Shown here piece after piece: positions 25,534 through 35,229 of a DNA stretch of 44,410 bases (its first letter is position 1; each line of letters begins with the position of its first letter). This DNA comes from Sulfitobacter sp. (GTDB lineage: Bacteria > Pseudomonadota > Alphaproteobacteria > Rhodobacterales > Rhodobacteraceae): contig JAGXHE010000119.1 of NCBI GenBank assembly GCA_024636445.1, forward strand, positions 1-44,410. The letters are read 5' to 3'. The notes under the pieces were generated by a model. That model worked only from the letters and a program-made list of their open reading frames with translations, did not search any database and was not told the origin of the DNA. The position numbers and the translations under genes are program-made.

Positions 25534-27276
25534 ATGTCTGAACCCACAGGGTTCACCGCGCGAAAAGCGCGCTTTCTCAACCGGCTTCATGCCCGGTTGG
25601 CAACGCGTGGGCGGGGCGTGTCGGCGTTTGTGTCTTCTCCCGAACCCAAGACAATCGGCAGCTTTGCCCGAGGGCGGCAATTGTCGGCGGGCAATTACCT
25701 GTTCGCCGGGCACCTGATTTCCGCGCCGGATGTGGACCTGTGGGATCTGGAGGTGCCCGACGCGGCCTTTGCCAATGAATTGCACGGGTTTGCGTGGCTC
25801 GATGATCTGGCCGCCGTGGGCGATATGGCCACGCGCGGCGCGGCGCAGCGGTGGCTTTGGGGCTGGATCGACCGCTTTGGCAAAGGTGCCGGGGCCGGTT
25901 GGACACCCGATCTGACCGGGCGTCGGCTGATCCGCTGGATCAACCACGCGCTGTTCGTGCTGCGCGGGCAGGAGAAAGAACAAAGCGATGTGTTCTATCA
26001 GTCGCTGGCGCAGCAAACGCGCTTTCTGTCGAAACGCTGGCAGTCCGCAGCCCCGGGCCTGCCGCGGTTCGAGGCACTGACCGGGCTGATCTATGCGGGT
26101 TTGTCGCTGGAAGGGATGGAGGCGCTGGCCGAGCCTGCGATCAAGGCACTGGCGCGCGAATGTCACAACCAGATCGACGCGCAGGGCGGCCTGCCCACGC
26201 GCAACCCCGAAGAACTGCTGGACGTCTTCACCCTGCTGACATGGGCCGCAGCCACGCTGAGCGAAGCAGGGCGCGAAGCCCCCACAGCCCATCTGGACGC
26301 CATCGAGCGGATCGCGCCCACATTGCGTACCCTGCGCCATTCCGACGGCGCACTGGCGAGGTTTCATGGGGGCGGGCGCGGGCAGGAGGGCTGGCTGGAT
26401 CACGCGCTGGCGGCCAGCGGGGTCAAGACACGACAAGCGGGTGGGCTGTCGATGGGCTATGCACGGCTGAGCGCGGGGCGCACCAGCGTGATCGTAGATG
26501 CAAGCCCGCCCGCCACGGGCAGGACCAGCCGCAATGCACATGCCTCGACGCTGGCGTTCGAGCTGACCTCGGGGCGGCGACCGCTGATTGTGAACTGCGG
26601 ACCCGGCGGATCGTTCGGATCGGAATGGCGGCGGGCAGGGCGGGCGACACCGTCGCACAGCACGCTGGTGCTGGACGGCTATTCCAGCGCGCGACTGGGC
26701 GATGCCGATCGCTCGGGGGCCACCGAAATTCTGGTCGACACCCCAAAGGAGGTGCCCGTCGAGATGAGCCAGGCCTATGACGGCATCAGGTTCGAGGGCG
26801 GGCATGACGGATTTGTCAGCACCCACGGGCTGACCCATGCGCGAATGCTGGAGCTGACCTTTGACGGGCGGGGCATGGCGGGCGAGGATATGTTGCTGGC
26901 GCTTGAGGACACCGGCAAGCGCCGCTTTGACCGCGTTCTGGACGCAGGCAAGCTGCAAGGCGTGCCTTTTGCGGTCCGCTTTCACCTGCACCCCGAGGTC
27001 GACGCGACCCTCGATCTGGGCGGTGCGGCGATCTCGATGGCGCTGAAAAGCGGTGAAATCTGGGTTTTTCGCCATGATGGCAATTATGAATTGCTTTTGG
27101 ACCCAAGCGTTTACCTGGAAAAGGGCCGATTAAAGCCGCGTGCGACGCAACAGATCGTTCTCATGGGGCGCGCAATGCAGTATGCCACGCGCATTCGCTG
27201 GTCCTTGTCCAAGGCGCAGGAGACTGCCATTGGCATCAGGGACCTGTCCCGTGACGAACTTGATATGGCCGATTAG
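25534..27276 (+). CDS. Heparinase II/III family protein
   Basis: A 580-residue protein. The N-terminal half is alpha-helical (alpha/alpha toroid-like, about 60-290). The C-terminal half is the heparinase II/III beta-sandwich domain, with RNAHASTLAFELTSGRRPL, NCGPGGSFG and STLVLDGYSSARLG. No clear signal peptide is seen, unlike secreted polysaccharide lyases. In alphaproteobacteria this gene is regularly found between an RsmB-like gene and purH, as here, and is thought to act on an endogenous glycan; the substrate is not established. The gap to purH is 24 nt, suggesting an operon. Confidence 0.85.
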   Translation: MSEPTGFTARKARFLNRLHARLATRGRGVSAFVSSPEPKTIGSFARGRQLSAGNYLFAGHLISAPDVDLWDLEVPDAAFANELHGFAWLDDLAAVGDMATRGAAQRWLWGWIDRFGKGAGAGWTPDLTGRRLIRWINHALFVLRGQEKEQSDVFYQSLAQQTRFLSKRWQSAAPGLPRFEALTGLIYAGLSLEGMEALAEPAIKALARECHNQIDAQGGLPTRNPEELLDVFTLLTWAAATLSEAGREAPTAHLDAIERIAPTLRTLRHSDGALARFHGGGRGQEGWLDHALAASGVKTRQAGGLSMGYARLSAGRTSVIVDASPPATGRTSRNAHASTLAFELTSGRRPLIVNCGPGGSFGSEWRRAGRATPSHSTLVLDGYSSARLGDADRSGATEILVDTPKEVPVEMSQAYDGIRFEGGHDGFVSTHGLTHARMLELTFDGRGMAGEDMLLALEDTGKRRFDRVLDAGKLQGVPFAVRFHLHPEVDATLDLGGAAISMALKSGEIWVFRHDGNYELLLDPSVYLEKGRLKPRATQQIVLMGRAMQYATRIRWSLSKAQETAIGIRDLSRDELDMAD

Positions 27277-27300
27277 GCCGCAAAAAGGCTGCTGAGTATA

Positions 27301-28896
27301 ATGACCACTGACCTCTATCCCGTGCGCCGTGCGCTGATTTCCGTCTCTGACAAGACCGGCCTTGTGCCGTTCGGTCAGGCTTTGGCCGCGCGGGGGGTTG
27401 AGTTGCTCAGCACCGGTGGAACTGCTGCGGCGCTGCGCGCGGCGGGTTTGACGGTGCGGGACGTGGCCGAGGTGACTGGATACCCCGAGATGATGGACGG
27501 GCGGGTCAAGACGCTGCACCCTGTCGTTCACGGCGGTCTGCTGGCGCTGCGCGACAATGCCGACCACCGTGCGGCGATGGATGCCCACGGGATCGGCGCG
27601 ATCGATCTGGTGGTGGTGAACCTCTATCCGTTCGAGGAAACCGTGGCCAAGGGTGCGGCCTACGACGAGGTGATCGAAAACATCGACATCGGCGGCCCCG
27701 CGATGATCCGGTCGGCGGCAAAGAACCACGGATTCGTGAACATCGTGGTGGACGTGGAAGATTACGACGTGGTGTTGGCGGAGTTGGAGGCCAACGACGG
27801 TCAGACCACCTACGCCCTGCGGCAACGTCTGGCACAGACGGCCTATGGGCGTACAGCGGCCTATGACACGGCGGTCAGCACGTGGATGGCTGCGCAAGTC
27901 GGCGGCACCCCGCGTCGCCGCAGCTTTGCGGGCACTCTGGCCCAAGGGTTGCGTTATGGCGAGAACCCCCATCAGGCGGCGGCGTTCTACACCGACGGCA
28001 GCGCGCGTGCGGGTGTTGCGACAGCGCAGCAGCATCAGGGCAAGGAGCTGTCCTATAACAACATCAACGACACCGACGCGGCGTTCGAACTGGTCAGCGA
28101 GTTTGACCCGGCCCAAGGCCCCGCCTGCGCGATCATCAAACACGCCAACCCTTGCGGCGTGTCGCGTGGGGCGACGTTGAAAGAGGCCTACGCCCGTGCG
28201 TTCGACTGCGACCGGACGAGCGCCTTCGGCGGGATCATCGCTCTGAACCAGCCGCTGGACGCTGACACGGCGCGCGAGATCACCGGTATCTTTACCGAAG
28301 TCGTCATCGCGCCCGGTGCCAGCGAAGAGGCAATGGATATTTTTAGCCAAAAGAAAAACCTGCGTCTGCTGACTACCGATGGTCTGGCCACAGCCGGCGC
28401 CGCCGCCTTGGCCTTGGCCGTGCGGCAGGTGTCGGGTGGGTTTCTGGTGCAGGACAAGGACGTGGGCCGGATCAGCCGCGACGATCTGAAGGTCGTGACC
28501 AAGCGCGCACCGTCCGAGCAGGAAATGAACGATCTGCTGTTCGCCTGGACGGTGGCGAAACACGTCAAATCGAACGCGATCATCTACGTCAAGGACGGGG
28601 CGACCGTGGGCGTCGGCGCGGGCCAGATGAGCCGCGTGGACAGTACGCGCATCGCCGCGCGCAAGGCGCAGGACATGGCCGAGGTTCTGGGCCTGTCGCA
28701 GCCGCTGACCCAAGGGTCGGTCGTGGCCTCGGATGCGTTCTTTCCCTTTGCTGACGGTCTGATCACCGCCGCCGAAGCGGGGGCGACCGCGATCATCCAG
28801 CCGGGCGGCTCTATGCGCGACGACGAGGTGATCGCGGCGGCGGACGCGGCCGGTCTGGCGATGGTGCTGACCGGCATGCGCCACTTCCGGCACTGA
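27301..28896 (+). CDS. purH: Bifunctional AICAR formyltransferase / IMP cyclohydrolase
   Basis: A 531-residue enzyme for the last two steps of purine synthesis, making IMP from AICAR with 10-formyl-tetrahydrofolate. The N-terminal MGS-like cyclohydrolase domain (1-200) shows [34 protein letters not shown] and [16 protein letters not shown]. The formyltransferase domain has the catalytic IIKHANPCG near residue 278. Full length for the family (about 529). The start ATG follows GCTGAGTATA with no strong ribosome site, so coupling from the upstream gene is likely. lspA begins 1 nt after the stop. Confidence 0.97.
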   Translation: MTTDLYPVRRALISVSDKTGLVPFGQALAARGVELLSTGGTAAALRAAGLTVRDVAEVTGYPEMMDGRVKTLHPVVHGGLLALRDNADHRAAMDAHGIGAIDLVVVNLYPFEETVAKGAAYDEVIENIDIGGPAMIRSAAKNHGFVNIVVDVEDYDVVLAELEANDGQTTYALRQRLAQTAYGRTAAYDTAVSTWMAAQVGGTPRRRSFAGTLAQGLRYGENPHQAAAFYTDGSARAGVATAQQHQGKELSYNNINDTDAAFELVSEFDPAQGPACAIIKHANPCGVSRGATLKEAYARAFDCDRTSAFGGIIALNQPLDADTAREITGIFTEVVIAPGASEEAMDIFSQKKNLRLLTTDGLATAGAAALALAVRQVSGGFLVQDKDVGRISRDDLKVVTKRAPSEQEMNDLLFAWTVAKHVKSNAIIYVKDGATVGVGAGQMSRVDSTRIAARKAQDMAEVLGLSQPLTQGSVVASDAFFPFADGLITAAEAGATAIIQPGGSMRDDEVIAAADAAGLAMVLTGMRHFRH

Positions 28897-28897
28897 T

Positions 28898-29368
28898 ATG
28901 CGACTGATTGCCATATCTGCGCTGATCGCGCTGCTGCTGGACCAGGTCAGCAAATATGTCGTGGTGCACAATATGCAGCTGTGGCGGGTGCGCGCGATCG
29001 ACGTGTGGCCGCCGGTGCTGAACTTTCGCTATGGCGAAAACCGGGGCATCAACTTTGGCCTGATGGATGGCGCGGGCGATGCGGGACGGTGGATTCTGAT
29101 CGTGCTGGCTGTGCTGATCTGCGCCGCCGTCCTGTGGTGGTTGCGCGACGCGCAGCAAAGACCCGTGGTGTTCGTCAGTGCGGGGCTGCTGATCGGCGGC
29201 GCACTGGGCAATGTCGTGGACCGTGTGCTCTATGGCTATGTTCTGGATTTTCTGAACATGTCGTGCTGTGGCATCAACAACCCGTTTGTGTTCAATGTCG
29301 GCGATATCTTTATATTTGCAGGCGCAATCGGGTTGGTGATTTTCGCGCAAGATAAAAAGCGGGCGTGA
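28898..29368 (+). CDS. lspA: Signal peptidase II (lipoprotein signal peptidase)
   Basis: A 156-residue inner-membrane aspartyl protease that cleaves prolipoproteins before the lipid-modified cysteine. Four hydrophobic helices are visible. The catalytic aspartates are Asp108 in [10 protein letters not shown] and Asp136 in FNVGDIFIF; the usual alanine before the second Asp is glycine here. The globular loop with [13 protein letters not shown] is typical. It begins 1 nt after purH. The next gene encodes a lipoprotein, a likely client. Confidence 0.94.
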   Translation: MRLIAISALIALLLDQVSKYVVVHNMQLWRVRAIDVWPPVLNFRYGENRGINFGLMDGAGDAGRWILIVLAVLICAAVLWWLRDAQQRPVVFVSAGLLIGGALGNVVDRVLYGYVLDFLNMSCCGINNPFVFNVGDIFIFAGAIGLVIFAQDKKRA

Positions 29369-29436
29369 CATTGCCCCGCCTGCTGCGATAAGTCAGTGGG
29401 CAAAGGCCCCGTTTGGGCAATTGGTGGGAGACGGCA

Positions 29437-29961
29437 ATGCGCCTGGTACGCGGACTGATGGCAATGACGGTAGCGCTGGCTTTGGGAGCCTGCGCAAACA
29501 CAGGTTTGCGCGATCTGCGTGGCACATCCGATGGCCCGGACGAGTTCATCGTGACCCCGTCCAAGCCGCTGGAAGAACCCGATAGCTATTCCGCGCTTCC
29601 TGTACCGACCCCCGGTCAGGCGAATCTTGTCGATCTGCGCCCGCTTGACGAAAGCGTCAGCACATTGGGGGGGCGTCGCGGCTCGCCCACGGGGGCCGTG
29701 CCCGCGCGCGACGGTGCCGTGGTCAACCACGCCAGCCGCTTTGGCCGCACCGCAGATATCCGTGCGACATTGTCGACCGAGGACGAGGCATTCCGCAAGC
29801 GGCGCGGGCGCTTTACCCAATATCGCATCGTGCCGGTGGATCGTTACAATCAAGCGTATAAAAATCAGGCACTTGATCCGAACAAGGTGGCAAGCGCCTA
29901 TCGCCGTGCCGGAGTGCCCACACCGACCGCGCCACCCGCCGATACCCGGTTTCGCGACTAG
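29437..29961 (+). CDS. DUF3035 lipoprotein
   Basis: A 174-residue protein with a lipoprotein signal: MRLVRGL, a hydrophobic core and the lipobox LGAC with Cys19. The mature part is DUF3035-like, with PDEFIVTPSKPLEEP, LP-P-G-NLVD spacing and DEAFRKRRGRF. This family is found almost only in alphaproteobacteria and its function is unknown. ATG 29437 follows GGAGACGG; an in-frame upstream start at 29413 would disrupt the signal peptide. The Pro/Arg-rich C-terminus looks disordered. Its position after lspA and before the M16 peptidases is conserved in related genomes as far as I recall. Confidence 0.85.
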   Translation: MRLVRGLMAMTVALALGACANTGLRDLRGTSDGPDEFIVTPSKPLEEPDSYSALPVPTPGQANLVDLRPLDESVSTLGGRRGSPTGAVPARDGAVVNHASRFGRTADIRATLSTEDEAFRKRRGRFTQYRIVPVDRYNQAYKNQALDPNKVASAYRRAGVPTPTAPPADTRFRD

Positions 29962-30041
29962 TCACAAACACGGCACCGCGCTTGAACATCGCGGCAGCGT
30001 GGCCATCTGACATCTGAACAGCGACCGATATAGGACCGAGG

Positions 30042-31391
30042 ATGACCAAACTGCGCGCCGTTACGGCATTGATCGCAGCCCTGTTGCCAATGGCAGCATG
30101 GGCGGCAAGTGAAGCAAACGAAAACGTCACCACCTTCGCGTTGGACAACGGCATGCAGGTTGTGGTGGTCGAAGACCATCGCGCCCCCGTCGTGACCCAC
30201 ATGCTGTGGTACAAGGCCGGGTCGGCGGACGAGCCCAAGGGATCGTCGGGCGTGGCGCATTTTCTGGAACACCTGCTGTTCAAGGCCACCGACACGATGG
30301 AGGCCGGTGAATTCTCGGCCACGGTCGCGGCCAATGGCGGGCGTGACAACGCCTTTACCAGCTACGATTACACTGCCTATTACCAGCGCGTCGCCGCTGA
30401 CCGGCTGGGCCTGATGATGAAGATGGAAGCGGACCGGATGGAGAACCTCCGTCTGACGCCCGAGAACATCGAAACCGAGCGCGACGTCATCATCGAAGAG
30501 CGCAACCAGCGCACCGAGAACAACCCGCAAGCGCTGTTCGGTGAACAGATGAACGCGGCGCAGTACCTGAACCACCGCTACGGCGTTCCGATCATCGGCT
30601 GGATGCACGAGATGCGGACGCTGGATCTTGAGGATGCGCTGAGCTTTTACGACATCTATTATTCGCCCAACAATACGATCCTGGTGATCGCGGGTGACGT
30701 CGATCCCGACGAGGTCAGGCAGTTGGCCGAAACCCATTACGGTGTGATCCCCGCAGAGCCCGACCTGCCCGAACGTCTGCGCACCGAAGAGCCGCCGCAA
30801 AATGCAGAGCGTCGGGTGATCTTTCGCGACGCGCGCGTGGCGCAGCCCTATGTCAGCCGGTCGTATATCGCGCCAGAGCGTGATGCCGGTGCACAAGAAG
30901 AGGCGGCGGCATTGACGATCCTCGCCGAGATACTGGGCGGCGGGACCACGTCCTATCTGGCTGAGAAATTGCAGTTCGACACTCAGGTTGCCGTCTACTC
31001 GGGCGCGTTTTACCGTGGCGTTTCGCTGGATGACACGACCTTTGACATGGTTGTGCTGCCCGGCCCCGGTGTCAGCCTGCAAGACGCCGAAGACGCGATG
31101 GACGAGGCGCTGGCCAGTTTCATGGTGGATGGCGTCGATGCTGAGCAACTGGAGCGTATCAAGCTGCAATTGCGCGCCCAGCAAATCTATTCGCGTGACG
31201 ATGCCGACGGGGTGGCAAATCGCTATGGTGCGGCGCTGACGTCTGGGCTGACGGTAGAGGACGTGCAGGCTTGGCCCGATGTGCTGCAAGCGGTGACCCA
31301 AGAGGACATCATGGCCGCCGCAGCATCGGTGCTGCGCATCGAAGGCTCGGTGACAGGTTGGCTGACCAAACCCGTGGAGGCAGTTCAATGA
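30042..31391 (+). CDS. M16 family metallopeptidase, catalytic subunit
   Basis: A 449-residue exported peptidase with an N-terminal signal peptide (cleavage near MAAWA-AS, residue 21-22). The inverted zinc motif HFLEH (His73, Glu76, His77) is intact and Glu153 in IIEERNQR supplies the third ligand at the expected distance. The layout matches pitrilysin/insulinase-type (M16) enzymes that work as pairs, with catalytic and non-catalytic chains. The next gene, overlapping as ATGA, encodes the partner. Periplasmic location is inferred; the substrate is unknown. Confidence 0.92.
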   Translation: MTKLRAVTALIAALLPMAAWAASEANENVTTFALDNGMQVVVVEDHRAPVVTHMLWYKAGSADEPKGSSGVAHFLEHLLFKATDTMEAGEFSATVAANGGRDNAFTSYDYTAYYQRVAADRLGLMMKMEADRMENLRLTPENIETERDVIIEERNQRTENNPQALFGEQMNAAQYLNHRYGVPIIGWMHEMRTLDLEDALSFYDIYYSPNNTILVIAGDVDPDEVRQLAETHYGVIPAEPDLPERLRTEEPPQNAERRVIFRDARVAQPYVSRSYIAPERDAGAQEEAAALTILAEILGGGTTSYLAEKLQFDTQVAVYSGAFYRGVSLDDTTFDMVVLPGPGVSLQDAEDAMDEALASFMVDGVDAEQLERIKLQLRAQQIYSRDDADGVANRYGAALTSGLTVEDVQAWPDVLQAVTQEDIMAAAASVLRIEGSVTGWLTKPVEAVQ

Positions 31392-32707
31392 GATATATTC
31401 TTGCGATGATGATGGCGGTGGTGCTGGCGCTGCCCGCCCGTGCCGATGTCGAGATCACCGAAGTTGTCAGCCCCGGCGGAATCACCGCCTGGCTGGTGCA
31501 GGAACCCACGATTCCCTTCACCGCGCTGGAGCTGCGGTTTCGGGGCGGCGCGTCGCTGGACGCTCCGGGCAAACGGGGTGCGACCAACCTGATGACAGGG
31601 CTCTTGGAAGAGGGTGCTGCCGACATGGACGCCCGTGCCTTTGCCCGCGCGCTGGAGGGGCTGGCGGCCTCGTTCGGCTATGATGTGGGCGATGATGCGC
31701 TGTCTGTCTCGGCCCGCTTTCTGACCGAGAACCGCGATGCGGCGGTGGACCTGTTGCGTGCGTCGCTTCTGGAGCCTGCGTTTTCGTCTGAAGCTGTGGA
31801 GCGTGTGCGCCAGCAGGTGCTGACCGGGCTTTTGTCCGACGAAAAGGATCCCGACGAGCTGGCCGCCCGTGCTTTTGACACGCTGGCCTATGGTGGTCAC
31901 CCATACGCCACGTCTTACAGTGGCACCCTTGAAAGTGTCAGCGCGCTGACACGCGACGATCTGGTGGCCGCGCATAAGGCGGTGCTGGCGAAGGATCGGC
32001 TGTATGTGGGTGTCGTGGGTGACATCACGCCCGAAGAGCTGGGCCCGCTGCTGGACGAGCTGCTGGGCGATCTGCCGGAGACCGGCGCCCCGTTGCCCCA
32101 GATGGCAGAGTTGGACATCCCTGCGGGCGTGACCGTGATCGACTACGAGACGCCGCAGTCCGTGGCGCTTTTTGGTCAGGCTGGCATGGCGCAGGAAGAT
32201 CCCGATTTCTTTGCGGCGACCGTGTTGAACCAGGTCTTGGGGGGCGGGTCTTTCGAAAGCCGCCTGATGACCGAAGTGCGCGAAAAGCGCGGTCTGACCT
32301 ATGGTGTCTATTCCTATCTGGCGCCGCGCGATTACGCCGCCGTGTACATGGGGCGCGTGGCTTCGGCCAACGAGCGGATCGGGGAAGCGATTGCCGTGAT
32401 CCGCGACGAATGGGCCAAAGCCGCCAGCCAAGGCGTCACCGAAGACGAGTTGCGTGATGCCAAGACCTATCTGACCGGCGCCTACCCGCTGCGGTTCGAT
32501 GGCAATGCGCCGATTGCGCGGATCATGGTGGGGATGCAGATGTTGGGCCTGCCGATCGACTATATCGCCACGCGCAACGCGCGGGTCGAGGCCGTGACGA
32601 TGGACGATGTGACACGGGTGGCGGACGAATTGCTAACCCCTGATGGGCTGCATTTCGTGGTGGTCGGTCAGCCCGAGGGGCTGGAGACCGGGCCGCTGCC
32701 TGAGTGA
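31388..32707 (+). CDS. M16 family peptidase-like partner, non-catalytic subunit
   Basis: A 439-residue exported M16 homolog (signal peptide MRYILAMMMAVVLALPARA). The zinc motif is missing: the equivalent region reads NLMTGLLEEGA with no HxxEH. The R/Y pair that binds the substrate C-terminus is kept in EKRGLTYGVYSY. This split, active chain plus chain with only the R/Y motif, is known for heterodimeric M16 enzymes such as Sphingomonas M16 and mitochondrial processing peptidase. The ATGA overlap with the upstream gene supports equal production. Confidence 0.9.
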   Translation: MRYILAMMMAVVLALPARADVEITEVVSPGGITAWLVQEPTIPFTALELRFRGGASLDAPGKRGATNLMTGLLEEGAADMDARAFARALEGLAASFGYDVGDDALSVSARFLTENRDAAVDLLRASLLEPAFSSEAVERVRQQVLTGLLSDEKDPDELAARAFDTLAYGGHPYATSYSGTLESVSALTRDDLVAAHKAVLAKDRLYVGVVGDITPEELGPLLDELLGDLPETGAPLPQMAELDIPAGVTVIDYETPQSVALFGQAGMAQEDPDFFAATVLNQVLGGGSFESRLMTEVREKRGLTYGVYSYLAPRDYAAVYMGRVASANERIGEAIAVIRDEWAKAASQGVTEDELRDAKTYLTGAYPLRFDGNAPIARIMVGMQMLGLPIDYIATRNARVEAVTMDDVTRVADELLTPDGLHFVVVGQPEGLETGPLPE

Positions 32708-32726
32708 ATTTGGTTTGATTTAGATG

Positions 32727-32772
32727 ACAACGCCCGCCTTTGGCGGGCGTTGTTGCTGAGGCTCTGCCTCAG
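32727..32772 (+). terminator. Tandem hairpins after the M16 pair
   Basis: ACAACGCCCGCC (32727-32738) pairs perfectly with GGCGGGCGTTGT (32742-32753) over a TTT loop, a 12-bp stem. It is followed at once by CTGAGGC/GCCTCAG (32756-32762 and 32766-32772), also over a 3-base loop. No strong T-tract follows either, so termination may be partial; the stems may mainly protect the mRNA 3' end. Confidence 0.65.
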
Positions 32773-32817
32773 ACTCCGGGATATCGAGCGTTTCGGGAGA
32801 ACTGAATACAATCTAAT

Positions 32818-32863
32818 ACCGGTTTTCGCGTTCGAACGCAGTGAGAGGCAGCGAAAATCTGGT
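32818..32863. other. Imperfect long stem in the intergenic region
   Basis: ACCGGTTTTCGC (32818-32829) pairs with GCGAAAATCTGGT (32851-32863), with one G-U pair and one bulge, enclosing a 21-base loop. It lies between two convergent genes in a 199-nt region without any plausible gene. It may be a terminator-like or RNA-stability element for either transcript. Confidence 0.35.
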
Positions 32864-32889
32864 TCAAATAAATCCCGAAACGATTTTTT

Positions 32890-32906
32890 GCCAAAAGAAA
32901 TCAGGG
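32890..32906 (-). repeat. Post-stop 17-mer, second copy
   Basis: On the minus strand CCCTGATTTCTTTTGGC begins immediately after the TAA of the ALDH16 gene. It is identical to 3447-3463, where it contains the stop of the homocysteine methyltransferase gene. Confidence 0.5.
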
Positions 32907-35225
32907 TTATTCGCCGTAGGGGATCCAGATGTTCTTGATTTCCGTGGCGGCGGCCAGCGTGTCGCGCATGGCGGGCAGGCTGGTGCCGATCCATGTGCGT
33001 TTGAGGTTGCTGGCCGAGCCTTTGCGGATGGTTTCCGACAGGGCGGGGTCCGAGAAGGACCAGACCGCGTCGATGTCCATGTGGCGGGCCATCGTCTCTG
33101 CCAGCGCGTCGTGCGGGCCTGTCAGGATGTTGACCACGCCTGCGGGCACGTCCGAAGTGTCGAGGATCTGGTAAAAGTCGGTGGCGACCAGCGAAAAGGG
33201 TTGCGAGGGCGCCATGATCACGCGGTTGCCCATCGCGATGGCCGGGGCCATCAGCGACACGAGGCCCTGCAGCGGATGCGCGTCGGGGCATAGAGCCGCG
33301 ATCACGCCTGTGGGCTCCTTCATCGCCAGTGCCACGCCACGGATCGGGACGCCGTGTGCCTGACCGTCGTATTTGTCTGCCCAGGCTGCGGCGGTGAACA
33401 GGGTGTCGATGCTGTCGCGTACCTCTTGCGCGCCGGTCTTGCCGCCCTGGAGGGTGTTCAGACGGGCTTCGAATTCATCGGCGCGGGCGTACAGATTTTC
33501 GGCAATGTAGTACAGGATTTGCGCGCGCAGGTGGCCGGTGGATTTGCCCCAGCCTTTGGCGGCCTGCGCCGCTTCCACCGCATTGCGCACATCCTTGCGG
33601 TTTGATTGCGAGGCGTGGCCCAGAAGCGTGCCGTTCTTTGCGTAGACCGGGGCCGAATAGCCGCCATCGGGACGCGCCTGTTTGCCGCCGATGTACAGCT
33701 TGGCGGTGCGGTCGATGCCATCGGACGGGCCTTTGTCGCCCTCGAACGGAGCGATTTGTGGCAGGGTTTTGCCGGTGTCTTTCGGTTTGGTATAGGAGCC
33801 TAGCCCTTCCCAGCCGCCTTCACGGCCAAAGCCGCTTTCGCGCACGCCGCCAAAGCCTGCGGCTGCGTCGAACAGGTTGGTGGCGTTGGTCCAGACCACG
33901 CCTGCGGCGAGTTTAGGGGCCACGTCGAGTGCGAGGTTGATGTTCTCGGTCCACAGGGTCGCGGCCAGCCCGTAGCGGGTGTTGTTGGCCAGCTCAATCG
34001 CTTCGGCGGGGGTGCGGAAGGTGGTGGCGACCAGCACGGGGCCAAAGATTTCCTCTTGCATCAGCGGGTGTGCAGTATCGAGGCCGGTGATCAGCGTTGG
34101 CGGGTAAAAGCAGCCCTGTGCAGGCATGTCACAAGCCGTCTGGTGCATGTCGCCATCGCTGTTGGCGGCGACCATGTCGGTGATGGTTTTCAGCTGGGCG
34201 GGATCGACGATGGCACCCACGTCGATGCTCTTGTCCAGCGGGTTGCCGATGCGCAGCTTGTCCATGCGGGCGCGCAGCTTGGCATAGAACCGTTCCGCCA
34301 CGGGTTCATGTACCAGCAGGCGCGAACCGGCGCAGCAGACCTGGCCCTGATTGAACCAGATGGCATCGACCAGCCCCTCGACGGCGGAATCCAGATCGGC
34401 GTCGTCGAAGACGATGTAGGGGGATTTGCCGCCCAGCTCCAGCGTCAGTTCCTTGTCGGTGCCTGCTGTCGCCTCGCGGATGCGGCGGCCCACGGCTGTC
34501 GAGCCGGTAAAGGCCACCTTGTCGACGTCGGCGTTCACGATCATTTCGCCCACGGCCCCGTCGCCGGTGACGATGTTGACGACGCCCGCTGGCAGACCCG
34601 CCTGTCGGCAGATGTCGGCGAACAGCAGTGCTGTCAGCGATGTGTATTCCGCAGGTTTCAGCACCACGGTGTTGCCCATCGCCAGCGCCGGTGCGATTTT
34701 CCATGCCAGCATCAGCAGCGGAAAGTTCCACGGGATGATCTGGCCGCACACGCCTAGCGCCACCCGGTCGGGTAGCGCGTCCTGCATCAGCTGGGCCATG
34801 CCCGCGTGATAGTAGAAATGCCGTTGCGCCAGCGGCACGTCGATATCGCGGCTTTCGCGGATCGGTTTGCCGTTGTCGAGCGTTTCAAGGACCGCAAACA
34901 GACGGCTGTGTTTTTGCAGCAGCCGCGCGATGGCATAGAGGAAGCGCGCGCGGCCCGGACCGCCGAGCTTTTCCCACTTGGGCTGGGCCTTGCGCGCGGC
35001 GGATACTGCGCTGTCCACGTCTGTCTGGCTGGCCTGGGTCAGGCTTGCCAGTACTTCGCCGGTGGCGGGGTTGCGGCTGTCAAAGCCATTTGCGTGCTTG
35101 GTAAAGCTTCCGTCGATAAAGTGGCCGAAACGGTCCCCCTGATCGACAAGCCATGTCAACGCCTCGGCGGCGGATTCGGGGGCGGGGCCATAGTCCATCG
35201 TCTGAAAAATCTCTTTCACGGTCAT
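32907..35225 (-). CDS. Two-module aldehyde dehydrogenase (ALDH16 family)
   Basis: A 772-residue protein, much longer than a single ALDH (about 480-500). The first module (1-495) is a complete dehydrogenase with Asn167 in IPWNFPLL, Glu263 in LTLELGGKSP and the nucleophile Cys297 in FNQGQVCCAG. The second module (from about residue 510) is ALDH-like, with YIGGKQARPDGGYS and PAGVVNILTGPHD, but shows no GQxC nucleophile. This architecture is ALDH16; in animals ALDH16A1 is similar but inactive, while bacterial members keep the cysteine. ATG 35225 lies 4 nt after the deoC stop. A longer start at 35324 would overlap deoC and is rejected. Oxidation of acetaldehyde from DeoC is a reasonable but unproven role. 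Confidence 0.9.
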   Translation of the reverse strand: MTVKEIFQTMDYGPAPESAAEALTWLVDQGDRFGHFIDGSFTKHANGFDSRNPATGEVLASLTQASQTDVDSAVSAARKAQPKWEKLGGPGRARFLYAIARLLQKHSRLFAVLETLDNGKPIRESRDIDVPLAQRHFYYHAGMAQLMQDALPDRVALGVCGQIIPWNFPLLMLAWKIAPALAMGNTVVLKPAEYTSLTALLFADICRQAGLPAGVVNIVTGDGAVGEMIVNADVDKVAFTGSTAVGRRIREATAGTDKELTLELGGKSPYIVFDDADLDSAVEGLVDAIWFNQGQVCCAGSRLLVHEPVAERFYAKLRARMDKLRIGNPLDKSIDVGAIVDPAQLKTITDMVAANSDGDMHQTACDMPAQGCFYPPTLITGLDTAHPLMQEEIFGPVLVATTFRTPAEAIELANNTRYGLAATLWTENINLALDVAPKLAAGVVWTNATNLFDAAAGFGGVRESGFGREGGWEGLGSYTKPKDTGKTLPQIAPFEGDKGPSDGIDRTAKLYIGGKQARPDGGYSAPVYAKNGTLLGHASQSNRKDVRNAVEAAQAAKGWGKSTGHLRAQILYYIAENLYARADEFEARLNTLQGGKTGAQEVRDSIDTLFTAAAWADKYDGQAHGVPIRGVALAMKEPTGVIAALCPDAHPLQGLVSLMAPAIAMGNRVIMAPSQPFSLVATDFYQILDTSDVPAGVVNILTGPHDALAETMARHMDIDAVWSFSDPALSETIRKGSASNLKRTWIGTSLPAMRDTLAAATEIKNIWIPYGE

Positions 35226-35229
35226 GACG

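Noticed and set aside
25474-27075. A 533-codon open frame opposite the heparinase-like gene
   Set aside because: Antisense shadow with Gln/Arg/Pro-rich translation and no motif.
27130-28971. A 613-codon open frame opposite purH
   Set aside because: Antisense shadow of purH, with skewed composition and no recognisable domain; it also overlaps the ends of two neighbouring genes.
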